Assembly (NCBI RefSeq): GCF_050003625.1
Contig: NC_134397.1
Coordinates: forward strand, 70,840,669-70,904,668
Reading direction: 5' to 3'
Length of the DNA: 64,000 nucleotides
Source of the DNA: Haematobia irritans
Lineage: Eukaryota > Arthropoda > Insecta > Diptera > Muscidae
A program made the translations under genes and the position numbers. Shown here in pieces: positions 9,500 through 21,363 of this stretch. Each line of letters opens with the position of its first letter. Within the stretch, counting starts at the first letter, position 1. The notes below the pieces were generated by a model. It was not told the origin of the DNA. It saw only the letters and a program-made list of their open reading frames with translations, and did no database searches.

Positions 9500-11325
9500 G
9501 CACGATTGCCACTCGAGCCATAAACAATCTACCAACATTTGAAGAAAATTTTGCCAAAAAAAACTACAAAAAATAAAACTTTTATTACTTTTCTATAGAA
9601 AATTTGGTCAAAATTTTATTTCCATAGAAAATTTTGTCAAAATTTTATTTTTATAGAAAATTTTGTCAAAATTTTATTTCTATAGAAAATTTTCTCAAAA
9701 TTTTATTTCCATAGAAAATTTTGTCAAAATTTATTTCTACGAACATTTGAAGAAAATTTCACCAAAATTTTATTTCCATAGAAAATTTTATAAAAATTTA
9801 ATTTCCATAGAAAATTTTGTCAAAATTTTAGTTTTATAGAAAATTTTGTCAAAATTTTATTTCTATAGAAAATTTTGTCAAAATTTTATTTCTATAGAAA
9901 ATTTTGTCAAAATTTTATTTCTATAGAAAATTTTGTCAAAATTTTATTTCTATAGAAAATTTTATCAAAATTTTATTTCAATACAAAATTTTATCAAAAT
10001 TTTATTTCTATACAAAATTTTATCAAAATTTCTATACGAAGATTTTTTTATTTCTATAGAAATTTTTTTCAAAATTTTATTTCTCTACAAAGTTTTAACA
10101 AAATGTTATTTACATAGAAAATGTTGTCAAAATTTTATTTCTATAGAGATTTTTTTCAAAATTTTATTTCCATAGAAAATTTGGTCAACATTTTATTCTT
10201 ATACAAAGTTTTAACAAAATTTTTAGTTACATGAAAATGTTGTCAAAATTTTATTTCTATAGAAAATTTTGTCAAAATTTTTTTTCTATAGAAATTTTTG
10301 TCAAAATTTATTTCTTCCAACATTTGAAGAAAATTTTACCAAAAGTTTTATTTCCATATTTATCAAAATTTTATTTCTATAGAAAATTTTGTCAAAATTT
10401 TATTTCTATAGAAAATTTTGTCAAAATTTTATTTCTATAGAAAATTTTGTCAAAATTTTATTTCTATACAAAGTTTTAACAAAATTTCATTTACATAGAA
10501 AATGTTGTCAAAATTTTGTTTCTATAGAAATTTTTTTCAAAATTTTAAATTTTATTTCCATAGAAAATTTTGTCAAAATTTTATTTTTATAGAAAATTTT
10601 GTCAAAATTTTATTTCTATAGAAATTTTTGTCAAAATTTATTTCTACGAACATTTGAAGAAAATTTTACCAAAATTTTATTTCCATAGAAAATTTTATCA
10701 AAATTTAATTTCCATAGAAAATTTTATCAAAATTTTATTTTTATAGACAATTTTGTCAAAATTTTAATTCTATAGAAAATTTTGTCAAAATTTTATTTCT
10801 ATAGAAAATTTTGTCAAAATTTTATTTCTATAGAAAATTTTGTCAAAATTTTATTTCTATAGAAAATTTTATTTCAATACAAAATTTTATCAAAATTTTA
10901 TTTCTATACAAAATTTTATCAAAATTTCTATTCGAAGATTTTTTTATTTCTATAGAAAATTTTTTCAAAATTTTATTTCTATACAAAGTTTTAACAAAAT
11001 TTTTAGTTACATGAAAATGTTATCAAATTTTTTTTTTTCTATAGAAAATTTTGTCAAAATTTTATTTCTATAGAAATTTTTGTTAAAATTTATTTCTTCC
11101 AACATTTGAAGAAAATTTTACCAAAAATTTTATTTCCATATTTATCAAAATTTTATTTTTATAGAAAATTTTGTCAAAATTTTATTTCTATAGAAAATTT
11201 TGTCAAAATTGTATTTCTATACAAAGTTTTAACAAAATTTTATTTACATAGAAAATGTCAAAATTTTATTTCTATAGAAAATTTTTGTAAAATTTTATTT
11301 CTATAAAAAATTTTATCAAAATATT
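9500..11325 (-). repeat. 29-bp minisatellite array with left terminus
   Basis: Begins with CACGATTGCCACTCGAGCC and AATCTACCAACATTTGAAG, then about 1.7 kb of the 29-bp unit in the orientation opposite to 6128-7228. Longer blocks within it recur (9770-10150 and 10670-11000 are near copies), which shows segmental duplication inside the array. Reading frames here are artefacts of the repeat. Confidence 0.9.
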
Positions 11326-11341
11326 CCCAGAAAAAAAATGG

Positions 11342-11592
11342 AATTTGTTCCACAAACATTTCTTTTAAAGCCCATCCCAGAATCCCCCATCGAGTTTTTT
11401 CAACTTCCGACGCAGTCCTTTTGGACAAGTCCCCAAACATTTCTTCTAAAGCGCATCGTGGGATCTCCCAATAATTTTTTTCCTCTTCCGATGCAGTCCT
11501 TTTGTACAAGTGCACAAACATTTCTTCTACAGCGCATCTTGGGATCCCACAATAATTTTTTTCTACTTCCGATGCAGTCCATGTGGACAAGT
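11342..11592. repeat. Three tandem ~81-bp units
   Basis: Three copies start near 11345, 11431 and 11512. Each contains ACATTTCTTCTAAAGCGCAT, a GGGATC(T/C)C word, CTTCCGATGCAGTCC and GGACAAGT. The period is 81 bp (27 codons), so both strands stay open through the array. Variation looks random with respect to codon position, so I do not call a gene. Confidence 0.7.
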
Positions 11593-11654
11593 ATTAGAAA
11601 GAACACAATCAGGCTATTTTAAGTGCAATTTGTTGACAATTAAATTTTACAAAA

Positions 11655-14438
11655 AAACAAGTATATACGGCCGCAAGTTCGGCCAGGCCGAATCTTATGT
11701 ACCCACCACCATGGATTGCGTAGAAACTTCTACGAAAGACTGTCATCCACAATCGAATTACTTGGGTTGTTGTAACTTAAAACTTCTCAACATCGTTTTC
11801 TAAATTGTGATTTAGTCCATACATGGTATATATTAGACAAAAAAGTTATGTATAGTTAAGTCTACAAATAATTACGAATCGATATGGACTTTTTGTACGT
11901 AGAGAGCCAGAATTGAAATATGGGGGTCGCTTATATGGGGGCTATATACAATTATGAACTTGATATGGACCAATTTTTGTGTGATTGGGGATCGATTTAT
12001 CTGAGGGCCATATATAACTATAGACCGATATAGACCTAGTTAGGCATGGTTGTTAACGACCATATACTAGCACAATATACCAAATTTCAACTCACTCGGA
12101 TGAAATTTGCTCCTCCAAGAGGTTCCAAAACCAAATCTCGGGATCGGTTTATATGGGGCTATGTACGATTATGGACTGATATGGACCACTTTTGGCATGG
12201 TTGTTAAATATAATATACTACCACCACGTACCAAATTTCAAGCAGATCGGATGAATTTTGCTTCTCCAAAAGGCACCGGAGGTCAAATCTGGGGATCGGT
12301 TAAAATGGGAGCTATATATAATTATGGACTGATAGGAACCAACTACTGCATGGTTGTTGGATACCATATACTAACATCACGTACCAAATTCCAACCGAAT
12401 GGGAAGAATTTTACTCTGCCAAGGGGCTCTGGAGGTCAAATCTGGGGATCGGTTTATATGGGGCTTATATATAATTATGGACCGATATCGACCAATTTTT
12501 GCATGGGAGTTTGAGGCCATATATTAACACCACGAACCAAATTTCAACTGAATCGGATGAATTTTGGTTTTCCAAGAGGTTCCGGAGGTCAAATCTGCTG
12601 ATCGGTTTATATCGGGGCTATATATAATTATGAACCGATGTGGACCAATTTTTGCATGGTTGTTAGAGACCATATACTAACACCATGTATCAAATTTCAG
12701 CCGGATCGGATGAAATTTGCTTCTCTTAGAGGCCTCGCAAGCCAAATCGGGGGATTGGTTTATATGGGGGCTATATATAATTATGGACCGATGTGGACCA
12801 ATTTTAGCATGGCTGTTAGAGACCATATACTGACAGCATGTACCAAATTTCAGCCGGATCGGATGAAATTTGCTTCTCTTAGGGGCCTCGCAAGCTAAAT
12901 CGAGGTATCGGTTTATATGGGGGCTATATATAATTATGGACCGATGTGGACCAATTTTTTCATGGTTGTTATAGACCATATACTAACACCATGTACCAAA
13001 TTTCAGCCGGATCGGGTGAAATATGCTTCTCTTAGAGGCCTCGCAAGCCAAATCGGGGGATCGGTTTATATGGGGGCTATATATAATTATGGACCGATGT
13101 CGACCAATTTTTGCACGGTTGTTAGAGACCATATACTAACACCATGTATCAAATTTCAGCCGGATCGGATGAAATTTGCTTCTCTTAGAGGCCTCGCAAA
13201 CCAAATCGGGGGATCGGTTTATATGGGGACTATATATAATTATGGACCGATGTAGACCAATTTTAGCGTGGCTGTTAGAGACCATATACTGACACCATGT
13301 ACCAAATTTCAGCCGGATCGGATGAAATTTGTTTCTCTTAGGGGCCACGCAAGCTAAATCGAGGTATCGGTTTATATGGGGGCTATATATAATTATGGAC
13401 CGATGTGGACCAATTTTTGCATGGTTGTTAGAGACCATATACTAACACCATGTACCAAATTTCAGCCGGATCGGGTGAAATATGCTTCTCTTAGAGGCCT
13501 CGCAAGCCAAATCGGGGGATCGGTTTATATGGGGGCTATATATAATTATGGACCGATGTCGACCAATTTTTGCACGGTTGTTAGAGACCATATACTAACA
13601 CCATGTATCAAATTTCAGCCGGATCGGATGAAATTTGCTTCTCTTAGAGGCCTCGCAAGCCAAATCGGGGGATCGGTTTATATGGGGGCTATATATAATT
13701 ATGGACCGATGTAGACCAATTTTAGCATGGCTGTTAGAGACCATATACTGACACCATGTACCAAATTTCAGCCGGATCGGATGAAATTTGCTTCTCTTAG
13801 GGGCCACGCAAGCTAAATCGAGGTATCGGTTTATATGGGGGCTATATATAATTATGGACCGATGTAGACCAATTTTAGCATGGCTGTTAGAGACCATATA
13901 CTGACACCATGTACCAAATTTCAGCCGGATCGGATGAAATTTGCTTCTCTTAGGGGGCACGCAAGCTAAATCGAGGTATCGGTTTATATGGGGGCTATAT
14001 ATAATTATGGACCGATGTGGACCAATTTTTGCATGGTTGTTAGAGACCATATACTAACACCATGTACCAAATTTCGGCCGGATCGGGTGAAATTTGCTTC
14101 TCTTAGAGGCCTCGCAAGGCAAATTTTGGGGTCCGTTTGTATGGGGGCTATACGTAAAAGTGGACCGATATGGCCCATTTGCAATACCATCCGACCTACA
14201 TCAATAACAACTACTTGTGCCAAGTTTGAAGTCGATAGCTTGTTTCGTTCGGAAGTTAGCGTGATTTCAACAGACGGACGGACGGACGAACGGACGGACA
14301 TGCTCAGATCGACTCAGAATTTCACCACGACCCAGAATATATATACTTTATGGGGTCTTAGAGCAATATTTCGATGTGTTACAAACGGAATGACAAAGTT
14401 AATATACCCCCCATCCTATGGTGGTGGGTATAAAAAAT
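11655..14438 (+). mobile_element. DINE-like family F1, complete element
   Basis: The head has GTATATACGGCC and the hairpin TTCGGCCAGGCCGAA, then the subterminal repeat TACCCACCACCAT (11700-11712). The tail has ATGGTGGTGGGTA (14418-14430), its exact 13-bp inverse. Between are a unique 5' part, about 15 tandem units and a 3' block with CAGACGGACGGACGGACG, TTCACCACGACCCAGAAT and GTGTTACAAACGGAATGAC. Subterminal inverted repeats, a hairpin, central tandem repeats and no coding capacity match DINE-1/Helentron-associated elements of Drosophila; that family assignment is inferred. It lies inside a field of 29-bp repeats. Confidence 0.85.
12080..14163 (+). repeat. F1 central tandem repeats, 153-bp unit with a 459-bp higher-order period
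   Basis: The word ACCGATGT(G/C/A)G recurs at 12634, 12787, 12940, 13093, 13246, 13399, 13552, 13705, 13858 and 14011, always 153 bp apart. Units 12940/13093/13246 match 13399/13552/13705 in their private variants (GTGG, GTCG with GCACGG, GTAG), giving a three-unit higher-order repeat. Upstream units are more divergent. Because 153 is 51 codons, open frames appear on both strands; these are not genes. Confidence 0.95.
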
Positions 14439-14509
14439 AGAAATCTAATAAAAAACTAAAAAAATTAGAAAATTAATAAAAAAGTAAAAACATAAAAAAA
14501 AAAAATAAA

Positions 14510-14575
14510 TTTCATCCCCGCTGGGATTTGAACCTGTACCGTTTGACTTTTTCCCTTCCATGGAAGTTCTTTTGA
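14510..14575 (-). other. tRNA-like 3' half (B-box)
   Basis: The minus strand has ACAGGTTCAAATCCCAGCGG followed by a T-rich run. This fits a B-box and T-arm. The 5' half is not convincing. Confidence 0.4.
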
Positions 14576-14727
14576 GAAGATTTTGCAACTTACAAGAATT
14601 TTTAATTTTTTTGTTGATTTTTAATGGAAAAAATATATTTATACGAAAATATATGCCGAAATAAAAAATAAAAACGAAGCATGACATAAAACAAATATTT
14701 TTTTAGAAAAATATTTGATAAAAAAAT

Positions 14728-14800
14728 TGCCGCTGGTGAGATTTGAACCTGCGTCTCTTATTTTTTCGTTCATACTAATAAAGAACATCTCGGGAAGCAA
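14728..14800 (-). other. tRNA-like sequence (B-box plus T-run)
   Basis: The minus strand shows CGCAGGTTCAAATCTCACC, then CAGCGGCAATTTTTT, where the T-run could stop polymerase III. No clear D-arm. Confidence 0.4.
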
Positions 14801-14887
14801 CTAGAATGTTATTCCTTGGTGTCGTATTACGATCATATCACAAACATTTGAATTGACTTTTCGACGCTTTATGTTCAATGGCGTTTG

Positions 14888-14965
14888 GGGCTGAGTGCGC
14901 TAAGGCATTCTGTTATGGTGCCAACAGACCCAGGTTCAACCCCTGGTCGGAGCGAACAAATTTTT
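14888..14965 (+). other. tRNA-like sequence with A and B boxes
   Basis: GGGGCTGAGTGCGCTAAGGC is a good A-box region and CCCAGGTTCAACCCCTGG is a B-box inside a pairable T-arm (CCAGG/CCTGG). The anticodon-arm region (TTCTGTTATGGTGCCAACAGA) is atypical and the acceptor ends do not pair. It is best read as a tRNA-derived repeat head. Confidence 0.5.
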
Positions 14966-15039
14966 CAAATTGTAAAAATTAGATAATAGGAAAATAATTG
15001 TGTAATAAAACATATGGATGAAAAAAGTGAAATTGGTTG

Positions 15040-15235
15040 AAAAAAATTGTTTTTTTTTCGCTTTTTAAATTTCTTCATTCAAATTTACTTCCAGGGCACA
15101 ACTTCTAAAGCAATGCAAAGGATCCAAAAAGGGAGTACTTCCGTCGTAATACAAGCCCATGTAAAATTCATTGGGGATGATCCAAGTTGCACTACTTCCG
15201 GATCACAGATTGGGGATCCAAACTACTTTTTTGAA
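15040..15235. other. unassigned short segment
   Basis: Contains AACTTCTAAAGCAATGCAAA and three GGATCC(A/G)-type words within 15110-15220. It shares ACTTCTAAAGC with the 81-bp units at 11.4 kb but no more. A frame at 15047-15277 has no recognisable domain. Confidence 0.3.
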
Positions 15236-18060
15236 AGCTCTTTTTTTGCTGAGTTGTTATCTCGAAAAGGGCTTTAATTCGTGACCACCCCCCAAAAAAA
15301 TTTAAAAATCCACCCAAATCCTAAAAATATGAAATTTTTATATGAAAAACTTCTTCTGGTCATATCTCCTAAACTAAGCGTCCTACGGCAAAAAGGAATT
15401 TAATTCCTGACCATCCAACCAAATTATAAAAAAATTTAAATTTTTATAAAAAAAACTTCTTTAGACCATATCTCCTAAACTAAAAAAAAATTAAAATTTG
15501 TATATGAAAAACTTCTTTTGGCTTCAGCAAAAAGGGGCTTTAATTCGAGGCCACCCTCCCAAAATTTTATTTCTATAGAAAATTTTGTCAAAAATTTATT
15601 TCTATAGAAAATTTTGTAAAAATTTTATTTCTATACAAAATTTTATCAAAATTTTATTTCTATACGAAGTTTTTTTATTTACATAGAAAATTTTTTCAAA
15701 AATTTGTTTCAATAGAAAATTTTTTCAAAATTTTATTTCTATAGAAAATTTTTTCAAAATATTATTATTTCGAAAAGGACTTTAATTTGTGACCATCCCC
15801 AAAAAAATTGAAAAATCCATCCAAATCCTAAAAAAAATTTAAATTTTTATAAGAAAAACTTCTTTTGGTCATATATACTAAATTAAGCGTCCTAGAACGA
15901 AAAGGACTTTAATTCGTGACCATCCCCAAAAAATTCAAAATCCACCAAAATCCTAAAAATATGAAATTTTTATATGAAAAACTTCTTCTGGTCCTAAACT
16001 AAGAGTCCTACAGCGAAAAGGGCTTTAATTCGAGGCCACCCCCCCCCCCCCAAATTTTATTTCTATAGAAAATTTTGTCCAAAATTTATTTCTATAGAAA
16101 ATTTTGTCAAAATTTTATTTCTATACAAAATTTTATCAAAATTTTATTTCTATATGAAGTTTTTCTATTTACATAGAAAATTTTGTAAAAATTTGAATTC
16201 CATAGAAAATTTTGTCAAAATATTATTATTTCGAAAAGGACTTTATGTTAATTCGTGACTACCCCCGAAAAAAATTTAAAAATCCATCCAAATCCTAAAA
16301 AAAATAATTTTTTATAAGAAAAACTTCTTTTGGCCATATATACTAAATTTAGCGTCCTAGAACGAAAAGGACTTTAATTCACTTTAATTCGTGACCATCC
16401 CCAAAAAAATTCAAAATCCACCCAAATCCTAAAAATATGAAATTTTTATATGAAAAACTTCTTCTATATGAAGTTTTTTTATTTACATAGAAAATTTTGT
16501 AAAAATTTGAATTCTATAGAAAATTTTGTCAAAATATTATTATTTCGAAAAGGTCTTTATGTTAATTCGTGACTACCCCCGAAAAAATTTAAAAATCCAT
16601 CCAAATCTAAAAAAAATTTAAATTTTTATAAGAAAAACTTCTTTTGGCCATATATACTAAATTTAGCGTCCTAGAACGAAAAGGACTTTAATTCACTTTA
16701 ATTCATGACCATCCCCCAAAAAAAAATTCGAAATCCACCCAAATCCTAAAAATATGAAATTTTTATATGAAAAACTTCTTCTGGTCATATCTCCTAAACT
16801 AAGCGTCCAACGGCGAAAAGGAATTTAATTCATGACCACCCCCAAAAATTTGAAAAAATCCAACCAAATTATAAAAAAATTGAAATTTTTATAAAAAACT
16901 TTTGTATGCCATATCTCCTAAACTAAAAAAATAAATTTTTTATATGAAAAATTTCTTTTGGCCATATCTCCTAAATTAAGAGTCCTACAGCGAAACGGGC
17001 TTTAATTCGAGGCCACCCCCCAAAATTTTATTTCTATAGAAAATTTTGTCCAAAATTTATTTCTATAGAAAATTTTGTCAAAATTTTATTTCTATAGAAA
17101 TATTTGTCAAATTTTATTTCTACCAACATTTGAAGAAAATTGTACCAAAAATTTTATTCCATAGAAAATTTTATCAAAATTTTATTTCCATAGAAAATTT
17201 TTCTCAAAATTTTATTTCTATAGGAAATTTTGTCAAAATTTTATTTCTATACAAAATTTTATCAAAATTTTATTTCTATACAAAGTTTTAGCAAAAATTT
17301 TATTTACATAGAAAATTTTTTACAAATTTTAATTCTATAGAAAATTTTTTCAAAATTTTATTTCTATAGAAAATTTTGTCATCCCCGAAAAAATTTACAA
17401 ATCCATCCAAATCCTACAAAATTTATTAAAAAAAAATTCCTTTGGCCATATATACTAAATTTAGAGTCCTAGAACGAAAAGGACTTTAATTCGTGACCAC
17501 ACCCAAAAAAATTTAAAAATCCACCCAAATCCTAAAAATATGACATTTTTATATAAAAAATTTCTTCTGGTCATATCTCCTAAACTAAGCGTCCTACGTT
17601 ACCACCCCCAAAAATTTGAAAAATCAACCCCAGTCCTAAAAAAATTGAAATTATTATAAAAAGCTTCTTTAGGTCATGTCTCCTAAACTAAAAATATTAA
17701 AATTTTTATATGAAAAACTTCTTTTGGCCATATCTCCTAAACTTAGAGTCGTACAGCGAAAAGGGCTTTAATTCGAGGCCATCCCCCCAAAATTTTATTT
17801 CTATAGAAAATTTTGTCCAAATTTTATTTCTATAAAAAAATTTTGTTCAAATTTTATTTCTATAGAAAATTTTGTCCAAATTTTATTTCTATAGAAAATT
17901 TTGTTCAAATTTTATTTCTATAGAAAATTTTGTCAAAACTTTATTTCTATAGAAAATTTTGTCCAAATTTTATTTCTATTGAAATTTTTGTCAAAATTTT
18001 ATTTCTATCGTAAATTTTGTCCAAATTTTATTTCTATAGAAAATTTACCTCTTAGAGGGA
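15236..18060. repeat. Compound repeat field: ~125-bp units alternating with short 29-bp arrays
   Basis: One component is a ~125-bp unit marked by CTTTAATTCGTGACCA, CCACCCAAATCCTAAAAATA, AAAACTTCTTCTGGTC and CTCCTAAACTAAGCGTCC. It recurs roughly ten times (for example near 15280, 15400, 15900, 16370, 16690, 16790, 17490 and 17600). The other component is runs of two to ten 29-bp units at 15560, 16060, 16450, 17025 and 17790. The two alternate to give a loose higher-order structure. A C13 run lies at 16039-16051. Confidence 0.8.
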
Positions 18061-18146
18061 GAGGAATATTCGGCAAAATCTACCAAAGCATCATGAATTC
18101 TACCAATTTACCACACAGTACAAAATTTACAACTGTGGCAACCGTG
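18061..18146 (+). repeat. Right terminus of a 29-bp-type element
   Basis: Reads AATCTACC/AAGCATCATGAATTCTACC-like words, then ends with ACTGTGGCAACCGTG (GTGGCAACCGTG at 18135-18146). It is the inverse of the left end near 9500 and nearly identical to the right end at 56981-56992. The region 18147-18371 holds no recognisable feature. Confidence 0.6.
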
Positions 18147-19706
18147 CTTCTGGTTAGAACTAGCCCTTGGTGTCCGTCCGTCTGTCCATATATTTGTTGT
18201 TCTCTAGATTCTGGTTGCAATTAATGACCGATTTTGATGAAATGTGATATAAATTGTTTTTTTGTGGTATAAATAAGGTTGAAGTTATTAAGTTTGTAAA
18301 CAATTTGAACTGGCCACTTACGTGTCAGCAAAACTCCTTGGCTTCTCAAGGGATGCAAAAAAATGCTTTATTCAAAACTCTACTAGTTTTACACCTCTCA
18401 TTCGCAACTTCACACTATCCGTCATATCCTGAAAGAAAAAGGAGCCCAGTATCTTGTTTCTTCTAAAGGATAATGCCGCACACTGGCACAGATAATGGTA
18501 GGAGATTTCTGTTGCCTCTGGGTCCAGACACCATCTACAAATATCGTCAGTCATTAAGTCAGTCATAACCATGTATTTTCCAAGTGTGTTATGTCCTGTT
18601 GAAACGCCTATCAGTGGTCTCAAATCATCTCTATGTATCTCCATTCGAAAATCAGAGTTCTTGCATTTGACATTGATCCTATTGTAAATAAAAGATAGCA
18701 AGGGGAAAGACATCTGTAACGATGTTATTCGTCCCGCATGGACCTTCTTTAGCCAGCAATTCCGCCTCGTCATTACCCACTGTTCCATAATGTCAAGGTA
18801 CCCAACACAAAGGGATATTATGCTGTTCAGTGAGAGCTCTAAGCTCTCTACGACAGCGGCTGACTACCTTCGACGTTATGTTCGGATTTCTTAAGGCCTT
18901 TACTGCTGCCTGACTGTCGATGAAGAAGTTGATATCGCTCCTGTATATCGGGGTCATCAACAGTAGTTTCGCAGCATTCATAATGGCAAATACCTCCTCC
19001 TGAACGATTTTGCGTCGACAATTCATTCTGTATGAATCCCTAATCTCCAACTCTGCGCAGTAAATATCACTGCCTTCCACTCCCATTTCCATTGAGGTCT
19101 TCAAAATGTATGCATCCCTCTTTAAACTCCTCCATACTTGGTATAATCGATCTCAACTTGCCCTCATATACATGCTGAGTTGCCCTAAAGTCTGTCCTAA
19201 TATCTCGCCCAACTGAAGCAACGAGTTCTTTGTGTCTGCATTCCGCGTTTTCGAGCGAGTCCAGCCTCACGAATATCATCTCCGTTGTTTTCCTGGTATG
19301 CAGATCAAGTGGGCAATCTCCCATCAGTACCTCTAGAGCTGCGGTGGCCGTTGTTCTCATTGCACCAGTCATGTAAATAACTGGTGCAATGAATTTCTGT
19401 ATATGATTCTGATGGTTCATACACCCTTAAAAAAAACGCTTATTTAACATATGTTCCAAACATATTTTGCAGGAAGCACATATATTATTGGATACTGCCG
19501 AAACATTAATATGTTTGTTTTATATGAACATATTATATGTTTGGAAGCATTGTGAGCCCAAAAATATTATATGCTTGGAAGAATTTTTTTGCCTAACATA
19601 CTCGTAATTTTCACTTCCACGAAATATTGTAGTTCTTGGCATATTTTTCTGTAATACAAATAATGTTGAAGAAATTATTCACTTTTATAAATTTTTTAAA
19701 TTTTAC

Positions 19707-19790
19707 CTTTCGCCTGCACGGAGAATCGAACCGAGGACTATACAGTTTGTAAGCCAACAAACTACCCACTGGACTACGTAGCTGTTATAG
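19707..19790 (-). other. tRNA-like segment in element E copy 2
   Basis: Equivalent of 3409-3483: on the minus strand an A-box-like TAGTCCAGTGG and B-box GGTTCGATTC are at tRNA-like spacing. Confidence 0.6.
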
Positions 19791-19896
19791 TCACCAGTAG
19801 ATAATTATCGTTATAAGTTACACTTATATAGCATAGTTTGCAGCGACCACGAGCCCATGCAAACATAATATTATTTAACAGAAACATACATTTGTT

Positions 19897-19974
19897 TGCC
19901 ACGTGGAGCAGTGGTTAGCATGTCTGCCTTGCATGCAAAGGGTCGTGGGTTCAATCCCTGCTCCGACCGAACAC
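19897..19974 (+). other. tRNA-like segment, complete A and B boxes, in element E copy 2
   Basis: GCCACGTGGAGCAGTGGTTA, TGTCTGCCTTGCATGC and GTCGTGGGTTCAATCCC, followed by TCCGACCGAACAC and a long T-run. It closely resembles the head of the ~340-bp SINEs in this window, including the GACCGAACA junction. It may be a SINE head captured by element E. Confidence 0.65.
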
Positions 19975-21363
19975 TTTTTTTTTTTTAATTTACATATTTA
20001 GATTTATACTATATAAAATTTCTATAATGAAACTTCGAAATGTGGGTTATTAAAGATTTATAGTCAGTAACAGTGCTTGATATAAACGAAATTGACTGAT
20101 TTTTGGATAAAATATTTTTTTATTGCAAAAAAAAAACAATTTTGTAACAAAAAACTGTTTTTGGTACAAAACTTTAAAATTTGGGAGGAATTCAAAAGAA
20201 GTACGTGGAGTCGAGTATAAACATACATAAATAATTTTATAATATAAACATAAATTTATTTAGGCGTGAACAGTTTTTTACTAGCATTTAACACCATCGC
20301 TCTAAAATGCCTTTTATTTTTCTTTAATAATTCATTTTAAAGAAAATAAACTTTTTAAATTGTTTTAGCTGCAAAACTCGAACGTATTGCCCGCTTTTAT
20401 ATTTGAAGGTATCCGTCAACTCCTCGTGGACTACTTATTAATAAAGAGGAACTAAACTTTGTTTTTATACAGTTTACTGTGTAATTTTTCACTATTTCCT
20501 CCTTATTTTATTTTACAGTCCCAACTCTAAAAAGAGTACAGTACCCTTTCGATATTTTTATGAAGACCCATTTTCTTTTAACGAACCAAGAAAAAAATTG
20601 TGCCCATAATGCCAAAATGATAAACAAAACACATGTCCACACATACATAAAATGCTGATCTCAAGGCGAAAACATATGATGTTTGTTTTTCAAATGTCTA
20701 TTCTCTTGGTTTCGAATGTCCATTCTCTTTATTCAAATTAAATAATATTTAGACTTAAGCATATCAAATGTTTGGCCTTATCATAAAACATTTTTCCGAA
20801 ACAACATACAAGCGGTTTCACAGAAATTGTTCTCTTTTGATTCTTTCACTTTGGTATGTTGATATCTTTTGTCAACTCTCCCGGTTTCCATCTCTATTTC
20901 TTTCTCTATACTCTCTCTGTCGCTTTGAATAAAATATCACAACATATGTATGTTTAGTCGAAATGTGTAAATTTATATATGTTTGCATTCACACATATGA
21001 TTTTTATGAAAAATTCATGCCCCAAACATAATATATTCTAACATATTAACATAGATGTCCCAAACATTTAGTGTTAGTTTAGGAACATTACATGTTTGCA
21101 CTTAAATATATTGTGTTTTAAAATTGTGCCCGAAACACATTTTGTTTATATCGGAACATATGAAAAACATATTTTTCTAAGAGTGTAATCGTCCACCAGA
21201 CGTGACATCCATAGGTAGCCGCAGACCTTATAACTGTTATAAACAGCCAAGGAGGACTTCATTCCCCAACGTTCCCCAACCAGCTTTTGGCATGCATACA
21301 GTGCCGCATAGGTCTTCTGTAGTCTAACAACCGTATTCTCTAGTCAGTTCAGTCTGAAGTCTA

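Larger units (their letters stand above)
19422..21185 (-). mobile_element. Element E, copy 2 (inverted relative to copy 1)
   Basis: A 1764-bp element flanked by TA at 19420-19421 and 21186-21187, with ends CACCCTTAAAAAAAACGC and (reverse complement of the right end) CACTCTTAGAAAAATATG. It is similar to 2044-3792 along its length in inverse orientation, including both tRNA-like segments. No transposase. It sits inside the decayed LINE at 18372-22630. Confidence 0.9.

Noticed and set aside
9933..11306. Frames of the type FYRKFCQNFISIENF
   Set aside because: Translation of the 29-bp minisatellite; the period is not a multiple of three and frames break wherever unit length changes.
12107..14440. 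Many long open frames on both strands (repeats of MGAIYNYGP... type)
   Set aside because: They follow the 153-bp (51-codon) F1 unit, which keeps all three frames in register; the DNA has the structure of a non-coding tandem array and no domain is present.
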